From positions 16,990,501 to 17,054,500 of the forward strand of contig NC_065576.1 in assembly GCF_937616625.2 (NCBI RefSeq): a stretch of DNA of 64,000 nucleotides, in the 5' to 3' direction. Under the pieces are notes generated by a model. The model saw only the letters and a list, made by a program, of their open reading frames with translations. It made no database searches and was not told the DNA's origin. This document shows, one piece after another, positions 1 through 12,320 of this stretch. Each line of letters starts with the position of its first letter. Positions within the stretch are counted from its first letter, which is position 1. Source of the DNA: Mercurialis annua (lineage: Eukaryota > Streptophyta > Magnoliopsida > Malpighiales > Euphorbiaceae). The position numbers and the translations under genes are program-made.

Positions 1-1059
1 TACAAACGTTCCGAAACAAATCCAAGCGTTTCACCTTTTTAGTAATTTATGCCAAACGTTTACAAACGTTACGAAACAAATCCAAGCGTTTCACCTTTTT
101 AGTAATTTAAGCCAAACGTTTACAAACTTTACGAAACAAATCCAAGCGTTTCACCTTTTTAGCAATTAAGCCAAACGTTTAAAAACTTTACAAAACAAAT
201 CCAATGTTTCACCTTTTTAGCTATTTAAGCTGAACGTTTACAAACTTTACGAAACAAAACCAAACGTTTCAGCTTTTTAGTGATTTAAGCCAAACGTTTA
301 CAAACGTTACGAAACAAATCCAAACGTTTCCCCATTTTTGCGATTTAAGCCAAATATTTAATGCATTACAAAACAAATCCAAACATTTCCCCGTTTTTGC
401 GATTTAAGCAAAACGTTTACAAACGTTACGAAACAAATCCAAACGTTTAAACTTTTTAGCGATTTAAACCAAACGTTTACAAAGGTTACGAAACAAATCC
501 AAATGTTTTACCTTTCTAGCAATTTAAGCCAAACGTTTACAAACGTTACGAAACAAATCCAAGCGTTTCTCCTTTCTAACAACATCAGCTAAATGTCTAC
601 AAACGTTAGGAAACAAATCCAAGCGTTTCACCTTTTTAGCAATTTAAGCCAAACGTTTACAAATGTTACAAAACAAATCCAAGCGTTTCACCTTTTTAGC
701 GATTTAAGCCAAACAGTTAAAAACGTTACGAAACAAATCCAAACGTTTCATCTTTGTAGCGATTTAAGCCAAACGTTTACAAACATTACGAAACAAAACA
801 AACGTTTCGCCTTTTTAGCGATTTAAGCCAAACGTTTACAAACGTTGCGAAACAAATCCAAACATTTCCCATTTTTAGCGATTTAAGCCAAACGTTTACA
901 AATGTTACGAAACAAATCCAAGCGTTTCCCCTTTTTTGCGATTTAAGCTAAACGTTTACAAATGTTACGAAACAAATTCAAACGTTTAACCTTTTTAGAG
1001 ATTTAAGGCTAACGTTTACAAACGTTACAAAACATAACCAAACATTTCACTTTTTTAGC

Positions 1060-4000
1060 AATATAAGCCGAACATCTACAATCATAACGAAACAAATCCA
1101 AGTGTTTCACCTTTTGAGCAATTTAAACAAAATGTTTACAAATGTTACAAAACAAATCAAAGCGTTTCACCTTTTAAGCAATTCAAGCGAAACGTTTGAT
1201 AACGTTACGAAACAAATCCAAACGTTTCACGTTTTAGCGAATTAAGCTAAACTTTTACAAACGCTACGAAACATATCCAAATGTTTCACCTGTTTAGCAA
1301 TTTGAACCAAACGTTTACAAACGTTACGAAACAAATCCAAGCGTTTTAAGTTTTTAGCGATTTAAGCCAAACGTTGACAAATTTTACGAAACAAATCCAT
1401 ATGTTTCACCTTTTTAGCGATTTAAGCAAAACGTTGACAAACGTTACGAAACAAATCCAAACATTTCACCATTTTAGCGATTTAAGCCAAACATTTACAA
1501 ATGTTACGAAACAAAACCAAAAGTATAAACTTTACGAAACAAATCTAAATGTTTCACATTTTAATCGATTTAAGCCAAACGTTTACAAATGTTACGAAAC
1601 AAATCCAAACGTTTCCCCTTTTTAGCCGTTTAAGCAAAACGTTGACAAACGTTACGAAACAAATCCAAACATTTCCCCATTTTAACGATTTAAGCCAAAC
1701 ATTTACAAATGTTACGAAACAAAACCAAAAGTATAAAACTTTACGAAACAAATCCAAATGTTTCACATTTTTAGCGATTTAAGCCAAACGTTTACAAATG
1801 TTACGAAACAAATCCAAGCGTTTCTCCCTTTTAGCAATAGAAGCCAAACATTTACAAATGTTAAGAAACAAATCCAAGCGTTTCACCTTTTCAGCAATAT
1901 AAGCCAAACGTTTACAAACGATACGAAACAAATCTAAGCGTTTCACCTTGTTAGCGATTTAAGCCAAACGTTTACAAACTTTACGAAACAAATCCAAATG
2001 TTTCACCTTTTTAGCGATTTAAGCCAAACGTTTACAAAGGTTATGAAACAAATCAAAACATTTCACCATTTTAGCCATTTAAGCCAAACGTTTACAAACG
2101 TTACGAAACAAATCCAAGCGTTTTACCTTTTTATTACTTTAAGCCAAACGTTTACAAACATTACGAAACAAATCAAAGCGTTTCACCTTTTTAGCCATTT
2201 AAGCAAAACATTTACGAACTTTTAGAAATAAATCCAAATGTTTCACCTTTTTAGCTATTTAAGCCAAAAGTTTACAAACGTTACGAAACAAATCCTAACG
2301 TTTCACCTTTTTAACGATTTAAGCCAATCATTTACAAACGTTACGAAACAAATCCAAACGTGTCACCTTTTTAGCGATTTAAGCCAAACGTTTACAAACG
2401 TTTCGAAACAAATCAAAACATTTCACCTTTTTATCTATTTAAGCCAAACGTATACAAACGTTAGGAAAGAAATCCAAGCATTTTACCTTTATAGAAATTT
2501 AAGCCAAACGTTTACAAACGTAAGGAAACAAATCCAAGCGTTTCACCTTTCTAGCGATTTAAGCCAAACGTTTACAAACGTTACGTAACAAATTCAAACG
2601 ATTCACCTTTTAGCGATTTAAGCCAAACAGTTACAAATGTTACGAAACAAATCCAAAGGTTTCACCTTTTTTGCGATTTAAGCCAAACGTTTACAAACGT
2701 TACGAAACAAATCCAAGTGTTTCACGTTTTTAGCAATTTAAGCCAAACATTTACAAACGTTACGAAACAAATCCAAGCGTTTCACCTTTTTAGAGATTTA
2801 AGCAAAATGTTTACGAACGTTACGAAACAAATCCAAACGTTTCAACTTTTTAGAGATTTAAGCAAATATTTTACAAACGTTTACAAACAAATCCAAACGT
2901 TTCAACTTTTTAGCAATTTAAGCCAAACCTTTACAAACGTTACGAAACAAATCCAAGCGTTTCACCTTTTTAGCTATTTAAGCCAAACGTTTAAAAAACG
3001 TTAAGAAACAAATCCAAATGTTTCGCCTTTTTAGCAATTTAAGCGAAACGTTTACAAACGTTCCGAAACGAATCCAAGCGTTTCCCCTTTTTAGCAATTT
3101 AAGCCAAACGTTTACAAACGTTATGAAACAAATCCAAGAGTTTCACCTTTTTAGCAACTTAAGCCAAACGTTTACAAACATTACAAAACAAATCCAATGT
3201 TTCACCTTTTTAGCGATTTAAGCCGAACATTTACAAACGTTATGAAACAAATCCAAGCGTTTCACCTTTTTAGCTATTTAAGCCAAACGTTTACAAACAT
3301 TAGGAAACAAATTCAAGTGTTTCACCTTTTTAGCAATTTAAGCCAAATATTTGCAAACGTTACGAAACAAATCCAAGCGTTTCACCTTTTTAGCGATTTA
3401 AGCCAAACGTTTACAAACATTAAGAAACAAATCCAAACATTTCCCCTTTTTAGCAATTTAAGCCAAACGTTTACAAACGTTACGAAACAAATCTAAACGT
3501 GTCACCTTTTTAGCGATTTAAGCCAAACGTTGACACACATTACGAAACAAACCAAATGTTTCGCCTTTTTATCTATTTAAGCCAAACGTTTACAAACGTT
3601 ACGAAACAAATCCAAACGATTCACCTTTTTAGCTATTTAAGCCAAACGTTTACAAACATTAGGAAACAAAACCAAACGTTTAAAACATTATGAAACAAAT
3701 CCAAACGTTTCACATTTTTAGCGAATTAAGCGATAACTTTACAAACAATACGAAACAAAACCAAGCGTTTCACCTTCTTAGCAATTTTAGCCAACCGTTT
3801 ATAAACGCTACGAAACAAATCCATGCGTTTCACCTATTTAGCGATTTAAGCCAAACGTTTACAAACGCTAAGAAACAAATCCAAACGTTTTCCCTTATTA
3901 GTGATTAAAGCCAAACGTTTTCAAACGTTACGAAACAAATGAATACATTTCACCTTTTTAGCGATTTAAGCCAAACGTTACGAAACAAACCAAATGTTTT

Positions 4001-4250
4001 GCCTTTTTACAGATTTAAGCCAAACGTTTACAAACGTTACGAAACAAATCCAAACGTTTCACCTTTTTAGATATTTAAGCCAAACGTTAACAAACATTCA
4101 GAAAGAAAACCAAACGTTTAAAACATTATGAAACAAATCCAAACGTTTCATATTTTTAGCGATTTAAGCGAAAACATTACAAACATTTCGAAACAAAACC
4201 AAGCGTTTCACCTTCTTAGCAATTTAAGCCAAACGTTCCGAAACTAATCC
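1060..4250 (+). repeat. Segment paralogous to 16.4-19.5 kb
   Basis: The order of diagnostic variant monomers here is repeated about 15.2-15.5 kb downstream. Shared marks include the TTTGATAACG variant (1,195 and 16,589), CACCTGTTTAGCAATTTGAA (near 1,287 and 16,830), the run of variants at 2,041-2,460 matched at 17,227-17,650, and the GAATTAAGCGA variant near 3,722 and 18,967. The offset changes from 15,543 near 1.26 kb to 15,186 near 2.04 kb and 15,245 near 3.69 kb, so several monomers were gained or lost after duplication. Confidence 0.75.
1428..1843 (+). repeat. Local 208-bp tandem duplication in satellite
   Basis: Two neighbouring segments (about 1,428-1,635 and 1,636-1,843) share the same succession of variant monomers. 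These include a GTTGACAAACG variant, a CACCATTTTAGCG or CCCCATTTTAACG variant, and a shortened monomer with AAAAGTATAAA (at about 1,521 and 1,729, 208 bp apart). The paralogous stretch near 16.8-17.0 kb lacks this duplication, so it arose after the two regions separated. Boundaries are approximate. Confidence 0.7.
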
Positions 4251-4869
4251 AAGCGTTTCATCTTTTTAGTAATTTAAGACAAACATTTGCAAACGTTACG
4301 AAACAAATCCAAGCGTTTCACCTTTTTAGTAATTTAAGCCAAACGTTTACAAACGTTACGAAACAAATCCAAGTGTTTCTCCTTTCTAACAACATCAGCC
4401 AAATGTCTACAAACGTTAGGAAACAAATCCAAGCGTTTCCCCTTTTTAGCAATTTAAGCCAAAAGGTTAGAAACGTTACGAAACAAATCCAAGCGTTTCA
4501 CCTTTTTAGCGATTTAAGCCAAACGTTTACAAAAGTTATGAAACAAATCTAAACGTTTCACCATTTTAGCTATTTAAGCCAAACAGCTAAAAACGTTACG
4601 AAACAAATCCAAGCGTTTCACCTTTGTAGCGATTTAAGCCAAACCTTTACAAACATTACGAAACAAAATAAACTTTTCGCCTTTTTAGCGATTTAAGCCA
4701 AACGTTTACAAACGTTACTAAACACATCCAAGCGTTTCACCTTTTTAGCGATTTAAGCCGAACATTTACAAACGTTACGAAATAAATCCAAATGTTTCAC
4801 CTTTTTAGCGATTTAAGCCAAACGTTTACAAACGTTACGAAACAAATCCAAACGTTTAACCATTTTAGC

Positions 4870-6480
4870 TATTTAAGCCAAACATTTACAAAGTTTATGA
4901 AACATATCCAAATTTTTCACCTTTTTAGCAATTTGAGCCAAACATTTACAAACGTTACGAAAAAAATCCAAGCATTTCACCTTTTTAGCAATTTAAGTCA
5001 AACGTTTACAAACGTTACGAAACAAATCTAAGTGTTTCACCTGTTTTTTTATTTAAGACAAACGTTTACAAACATAACGAAATAAATCCAAACGTTTCAC
5101 CTTTTTAGCGATTTAAACCGAACCTTTACAAATGTTATGAACAAATCCAAACGTTTCACCTTTTTAGCGATTTAAGCCAAACGTTTACAAACGTTACATA
5201 ACAAAAACAAACGTGTCCCCATTTTAGCCATTTAGGCCAAACATTTACAAACGTTTTGAAACAAATCCAAACGTTTCACCTTTTTAGCAAATTAAGCCAA
5301 ACGTTTACAAACGTTACTAAACAAAACCAAACGTTTAAAACGTTACGAAACAAAACCAAACGTTTAAAGCGTTTCACATTTTTAGCGATTTAAGCCAAAC
5401 CGTTACAAACATTACGAAACAAAACCAAGCGTTTTACCTTTTTAGCAATTTAAGCCAAATGTTTACAACGTTACGAAACAAATCCAAGCGTTTCACCTTT
5501 TTAGCAATTTAATTCAAACGCTTACAAACGTTCCGAAACAAATACAAGCGTTTCACCTTTTTAGTAACTTAAACCAAACGTTTACAAACTTTATGAAACA
5601 AATCCAAGCGTTTCGCCTTTTTAGCAATTTAAGCCAAACGTTTACAAATGTTACGAAACAAATCCAAACGTTTAGCTATTTAAGCCAAACATTTACAAAG
5701 TTTATGAAACATATCCAAATTTTTCACCTTTTTAGCAATTTGAGCCAAAAATTTACAAACGTTACGAAACAAATCCAAGCATTTCACCTTTTTAGCAATT
5801 TAAGTCAAACGTTTACAAACTTTACGAAACAAATCTAAGTGTTTCACCTGTTTTTTTATTTAAGACAAACGTTTACAAACATAACGAAACGAATCCAAAC
5901 GTTTCACCTTTTTAGCGATTTAAACCGAACCTTTACAAATGTTATGAAAAAATCCAAACGTTTCACCTTTTTAGCGATTTAAGCCAAAAATTTACAAACT
6001 TTACAGAACAAAAACAAACGTGTCCCCATTTTAGCCATTTAAGCAAAACATTTACAAACGTTTTGAAACAAATCCAAACGTTTCACCTTTTTAGCAAATT
6101 AAGCCAAACGTTTACAAACGTTACTAAACAAAACCAAACGTTTAAAACTTTACGAAACAAAACCAAACGTTTAAAGCGTTTCACATTTTTAGCGATTTAA
6201 GCCAAACCGTTACAAACATTACGAAACAAAACCAAGCGTTTTACCTTTTTAGCAATTTAAGCCAAATGTTTACAAACGTTACGAAACAAATCCAAGCGTT
6301 TCACCTTTTTAGCAATTTAATTCAAACGCTTACAAACGTTCTGAAACAAATACAAGCGTTTCACCTTTTTAGTAATTTAAACAAAACGTTTACAAACTTT
6401 ATGAAACAAATCCAAGCGTTTCGCCTTTTTAGCAATTTAAGCCAAACGTTTACAAATGTTACGAAACAAATCCAAACGTT
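4870..6480 (+). repeat. Internal 807-bp tandem duplication inside the 4.3-kb unit
   Basis: The variant AAGTTTATGAAAC occurs at 4,891 and 5,698, and AAAGCGTTTCAC at 5,366 and 6,173, both 807 bp apart. Monomers between them correspond in order, including the CACCTGTTTTTTTATTTAAG variant and the CAGAACAAAAACAAACGTG or CATAACAAAAACAAACGTG variant. In the second 4.2-kb unit the matching spacing is 816 bp (9,554 and 10,370). The duplication therefore predates duplication of the whole unit. Confidence 0.75.
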
Positions 6481-7610
6481 TCTCCTTTTTAGCGATTTAA
6501 GCCTAACGTTTACAAACGTTACGAAAAAAACTAAACATTTCACCTTTTTAGCAATTTAAGACAAACGTTCGAAAAAATCCAAACATTGCACCTTTTTAGC
6601 GATTTAAGCCTAACGTTTTAGCTTTTAAGCGATTTAAGCCAAACGTTTACAAACGTTTCAAAAAAAATCCAAACGTTTCACCTTTTTAGCGATTTAAGCC
6701 AAACGTTTACAAATGTTACGAAACAAATCCAAACGTTTCACCTTTTTAGCGATTTAAGCCAAATGTTTACAAACGTTATGAAACTAATCCAAACATTTTA
6801 AACGCTACGAAAGCTTTTTTAGCGATTTAAGCCAAACGTTTACAAATGTTACAAAACAAATCCAAACGTTTCACCTTTTTAGCGATTTAAAACAAACCTT
6901 TATAAACGATACGAAACAAATCCAAACGTTTCACTTTTTTGGCGATTTAAGCCAAACGTTTACAAATATTGCAAAAAAAATCCAAACTTCACGAAACAAA
7001 ACCAAACGTTTACAAACGTTACGAAACAAATCGAAGCGTTTCACCTTTTAACAAATTTAAGCCAAACGTTACGAAACAAATCCAAGCATTTCACCTTTTT
7101 AGCAATTTAAGCAAAACGTTTACAAACGTTTCAAAACAAATCCAAACGTTTCGCATTTTTAGCAATTTAAGCCAAACATTTACAAACGTTACAAAACAAA
7201 TCCAAACATTACGAAATAAATCCAAGCGTTTCACCTTTTTAAAAATTTAACCAAACGTTTACAAACGGTACGAAACAAATCCAAGCGTTTCACCCGTTTA
7301 GAAATTTAAGCAAAACGTTTACAAACGTTACGAAACAAATCCAAATGTTTCACCTTTTTAGCGATTTAAGCTGAACGTTTACAAACGGTACGAAACAAAA
7401 CCAAATGTTTCCCCTTTTTAACGATTTAAGCCAAACATTTACAAATGTTTCGTAACAAATGCAAACGTTTCCCTATTTTAGCAATTTAAGCCAAACGTTT
7501 AAAACGTTACTAAACAAATCCAAACGTTTCACCTTTTTAGCGATTTAAGCCAAACTTTTACAAACGTTATGAAACAAATCCAAACGTTTCCTATATTCAG
7601 TAATTTAACC

Positions 7611-7646
7611 ATAAGGTGGATCGATAGCTTTTTTCTATTCTAATAG
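7611..7646. other. Non-satellite island inside the array, copy 1
   Basis: A 36-bp stretch, starting ATAAGGTGGATCGATAGC, does not fit any part of the 60-bp monomer. It is preceded by a decayed monomer tail (CTATATTCAGTAATTTAACC) and followed directly by normal satellite. The same island recurs 4,197 bp downstream, so it was present before the 4.2-kb unit duplicated. Its origin is unknown; it could be filler DNA at an old break or the remnant of an insertion. Confidence 0.8.
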
Positions 7647-8122
7647 AATCCAAAACGTTTACAAACATTACGAACAAAACCAAGCGTTTCACCTTTTTAG
7701 CAATTTAAACCAAACGTTTACAAACGTAATGAAACAAATCCAAGCGTTTCACTTTTTTAGCAATTTAAGCCAAAGGTTTACAAATGATACGAAACAAATC
7801 CAAGCGTGTCACCTTTTTAGCAATTTAAACCAAACGTTTACAAACGTTATGGAACAAATCAAAACGTTTCCCCTTTTTAGCGATATAAGCCAAACGTTTA
7901 CAAACGGTACGAAACAAATCCTAACGTTTCACCTTTTTAGTGATTTAAGCCAAACGTTTCACCTTTTTAGCTATTTAAGCCAAATGTAGACAAACGTTAC
8001 GAAATAAATCCAAACGTTTCACCTTTTTAGTGATTTAAGCCAAATGTTTACAAAGTTACGAAACAAATCCAAACGTTTCACCTTTTTTGCGATTTAAGCC
8101 AAACGTTTACAAACGTTACGAA

Positions 8123-11100
8123 ACAAATCCAAGCATTTCACCTATTTAGCGATTTAAGCCAAACGTTTACAAGCGTTAAGAAACAAATCCAAACGTTTTC
8201 CCTTATTAGTGATTAAAGCCAAACGTTTTCAAACGTTACGAAACAAATGAATACATTTCACCTTTTTAGCGATTTAAGCCAAACGTTACGAAACAAACGA
8301 AATGTTTCGCCTTTTTATAGATTTAAGCCAAACGTTTACAAACGTTACGAAACAAATCCAAACGTTTCACCTTTTTAGATATTTAAGCCAAACGTTAACA
8401 AACATTCAGAAAGAAAACCAAACGTTTAAAACATTATGAAACAAATCCAAACGTTTCATATTTTTAGCGATTTAAGCGAACACATTACAAACATTTCGAA
8501 ACAAAACCAAGCGTTTCACCTTCTTAGCAATTTAAGCCAAACGTTCCGAAACTAATCCAAGCGTTTCATCTTTTTAGTAATTTAAGACAAACATTTACAA
8601 ACATTACGAAACAAATCCAAGCGTTTCACCTTTTTAGTAACTTAAGCCAAACGTTTACAAACGTTACGAAACAAATCCAAGTGTTTCTCCTTTCTAACAA
8701 CATCAGCCAAATGTCTACAAACGTTAGGAAACAAATCCAAGCGTTTCCCCTTTTTAGCAATTTAAGCCAAAAGGTTAGAAACGTTACAAAACAAATCCAA
8801 GCGTTTCACCTTTTTAGCGATTTAAGCCAAACGTTTACAAAAGTTATGAAACAAATCTAAACGTTTCACCATTTTAGCTATTTAAGCCAAACAGCTAAAA
8901 ACGTTACGAAACAAATCCAAGCGTTTCACCTTTGTAGCGATTTAAGCCAAACGTTTACAAACATTACGAATTAAAATAAACTTTTCGCCTTTTTAGCGAT
9001 TTAAGCCAAACGTTTACAAATGTTACTAAACACATCCAAGCTTTTCACCTTTTTAGCGATTTAAGCCGAACATTTACAAACGTTACGAAATAAATCCAAA
9101 TGTTTCACCTTTTTAGCGATTTAAGCCAAACATTTACAAACGTTACGAAAAAAATCCAAGCATTTCACCTTTTTAGCAATTTAAGTCAAACGTTTACAAA
9201 CGTTACGAAACAAATCTAAGTGTTTCACCTGTTTTTTTATTTAAGACAAACGTTTACAAACATAACGAAATAAATCCAAACGTTTCACCTATTTAGCGAT
9301 TTAAACCGAACCTTTACAAATGTTATGAACAAATCCAAACGTTTCACCTTTTTAGCGATTTAAGCCAAACGTTTACAAACGTTACAGAACAAAAACAAAC
9401 GTGTCCCCATTTTAGCCATTTAGGCCAAACATTTACAAACGTTTTGAAACAAATCCAAACGTTTCACCTTTTTAGCAAATTAAGCCAAACGTTTACAAAC
9501 GTTACTAAACAAAACCAAACGTTTAAAACGTTACGAAACAAAACCAAACGTTTAAAGCGTTTCACATTTTTAGCGATTTAAGCCAAACCGTTACAAACAT
9601 TACGAAACAAAACCAAGCGTTTTACCTTTTTAGCAATTTAAGCCAAATGTTTACAACGTTACGAAACAAATCCAAGCGTTTCACCTTTTTAGCAATTTAA
9701 TTCAAACGCTTACAAACGTTCCGAAACAAATACAACCGTTTCACCTTTTTAGTAACTTAAACCAAACGTTTACAAACTTTATGAAACAAATCCAAGCGTT
9801 TCGCCTTTTTAGCAATTTAAGCCAAACGTTTACAAATGTTCCGAAACAAATCCAAACGTTTAACCATTTTAGCTATTTAAGCCAAACATTTACAAAGTTT
9901 ATGAAACATATCCAAATTTTTCACCTTTTTAGCAATTTGAGCCAAAAATTTACAAACGTTACGAAAAAAATCCAAGCATTTCACCTTTTTAGCAATTTAA
10001 GTCAAACGTTTACAAACTTTACGAAACAAATCTAAGTGTTTCACCTGTTTTTTTATTTAAGACAAACGTTTACAAACATAACGAAACAAATCCAAACGTT
10101 TCACCTTTTTAGCGATTTAAACCGAACCTTTACAAATGTTATGAAAAAATCCAAATGTTTCACCTTTTTAACGATTTAAGCCAAACATTTACAAACTTTA
10201 CAGAACAAAAACAAACGTGTCCCCATTTTAGCCATTTAAGCAAAACATTTACAAACGTTTTGAAACAAATCCAAACGTTTCACCTTTTTAGCAAATAAAG
10301 CCAATCGTTTACAAACGTTACTAAACAAAACCAAACGTTTAAAACGTTACGAAACAAAACCAAACGTTTAAAGCGTTTCACATTTTTAGCGATTTAAGCC
10401 AAACCGTTACAAACATTACGAAACAAAACCAAGCGTTTTACCTTTTTAGCAATTTAAGCCAAATGTTTACAAACGTTACGAAACAAATCCAAGCGTTTCA
10501 CCTTTTTAGCAATTTAATTCAAACGCTTACAAACGTTCCGAAACAAATACAAGCGTTTCACCTTTTTAGTAATTTAAACCAAACATTTACAAACTTTATG
10601 AAACAAATCCAAGCGTTTCGCCTTTTTAGCAATTTAAGCCAAACGTTTACAAATGTTACGAAACAAATCCAAACGTTTCTCCTTTTTAGCGATTTAAGCC
10701 TAACGTTTACAAACGTTACGAAAAAAACTAAACATTTCACCTTTTTAGCAATTTAAGACAAACGTTCGAAAAAATCCAAACATTGCACCTTTTTAGCGAT
10801 TTAAGCCTAACGTTTTAGCTTTTAAGCGATTTAAGCCAAACGTTTACAAACGTTTCAAAAAAAATCCAAACGTTTCACCTTTTTAGCGATTTAATCAAAA
10901 CGTTTACAAATGTTACGAAACAAATCCAAACGTTTCACCTTTTTAGCGATTTAAGCCAAATGTTTACAAACGTTATGAAACTAATCCAAACATTTTAAAC
11001 GCTACGAAAGCTTTTTTAGCGATTTAAGCCAAACGTTTACAAATGTTACAAAACAAATCCAAACGTTTCACCTTTTTAGCGATTTAAAACAAACCTTTAT

Positions 11101-12320
11101 AAACGATACGAAACAAATCCAAACGTTTCACCTTTTTGGCGATTTAAGCCAAACGTTTACAAATATTGCAAAACAAATCCAAACTTCACGAAACAAAACC
11201 AAACGTTTACAAACGTTACGAAACAAATCGAAGCGTTTCACCTTTTTACAAATTTAAGCCAAACGTTACGAAACAAATCCAAGCATTTCACCTTTTTAGC
11301 AATTTAAGCAAAACGTTTACAAACGTTTCAAAACAAATCCAAACGTTTCGCATTTTTAGCAATTTAAGCCAAACATTTACAAACGTTACAAAACAAATCC
11401 AAACATTACGAAACAAATCCAAGCGTTTCACCTTTTTAAAAATTTAACCAAACGTTTACAAACGGTACGAAACAAATCCAAGCGTTTCACCCGTTTAGAA
11501 ATTTAAGCAAAACGTTTACAAACGTTACGAAACAAATCCAAATGTTTGACCTTTTTAGCGATTTAAGCTGAACGTTTACAAACGGTACGAAACAAAACCA
11601 AATGTTTCCCCTTTTTAACGATTTAAGCCAAACATTTACAAACGTTTCGTAACAAATGCAAACGTTTCCCTATTTTAGCAATTTAAGCCAAACGTTTAAA
11701 ACGTTACTAAACAAATCCAAACGTTTCACCTTTTTAGCGATTTAAGCCAAACTTTTACAAACGTTATGAAACAAATCCAAACGTTTCCTATATTCAGTAA
11801 TTTAACCATAAGGTGGATCAATAGCTTTTTTCTATTCTAATAGAATCCAAAACGTTTACAAACATTACGAACAAAACCAAGTGTTTCACCTTTTTAGCAA
11901 TTTAAACCAAACGTTTACAAACGTAATGAAACAAATCCAAGCGTTTCACTTTTTTAGCAATTTAAACCAAAGGTTTACAAATGATACGAAACAAATCCAA
12001 GCGTGTCACCTTTTTAGCAATTTAAACCAAACGTTTACAAACGTTATGGAACAAATCAAAACGTTTCCCCTTTTTAGCGATATAAGCCAAACGTTTACAA
12101 ACGGTACGAAACAAATCCTAACGTTTCACCTTTTTAGTGATTTAAGCCAAACGTTTCACCTTTTTAGCTATTTAAGCCAAATGTAGACAAACGTTACGAA
12201 ATAAATCCAAACGTTTCACCTTTTTAGTGATTTAAGCCAAATGTTTACAAAGTTACGAAACAAATCCAAACGTTTCACCTTTTTTGCGATTTAAGCCAAA
12301 CGTTTACAAACATTACGAAA
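8123..12320 (+). repeat. 4.2-kb higher-order repeat, copy 2
   Basis: This is the tandem partner of 3,815-8,122, with monomers in the same order. It lacks two monomers near 9,115 that are present in copy 1 near 4,820-4,940. It keeps the 36-bp island, the CGCTACGAAAGC junction (about 10,999) and ACAAATATTGCAAAAC (11,160). Similarity to copy 1 ends at about 12,320, where copy 1 continues into the start of copy 2. This places the unequal-exchange junction near 8,120. Confidence 0.85.
11808..11843. other. Non-satellite island inside the array, copy 2
   Basis: This is the second copy of the 36-bp island at 7,611. It differs by one base that I see (GGATCAATAGC against GGATCGATAGC, again a CpG-to-CpA change). 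It is a convenient single-locus tag for the 4.2-kb units. Confidence 0.8.

Larger units (their letters stand above)
3815..8122 (+). repeat. 4.3-kb higher-order repeat, copy 1
   Basis: This is the first of two tandem units of about 72 and 70 monomers. Corresponding marks lie 4,308 bp apart on the left (GTGATTAAAG at 3,901 and 8,209) and 4,197 bp apart on the right (6,266 and 10,463). The change comes from loss of two monomers (120 bp) in copy 2 near 9,115 and a 9-bp deletion in copy 1 near 5,674. Marks in order are CTTTCTAACAACATCAG (4,381), a variant pair with AAGTTTATGAAACATATCC (4,891 and 5,698), TTTAAAGCGTTTCAC (5,364 and 6,171), TTTTAGCTTTTAAGCG (6,616), CGCTACGAAAGC (6,801) and a non-satellite island (7,611). 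Ends are approximate. Confidence 0.85.
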
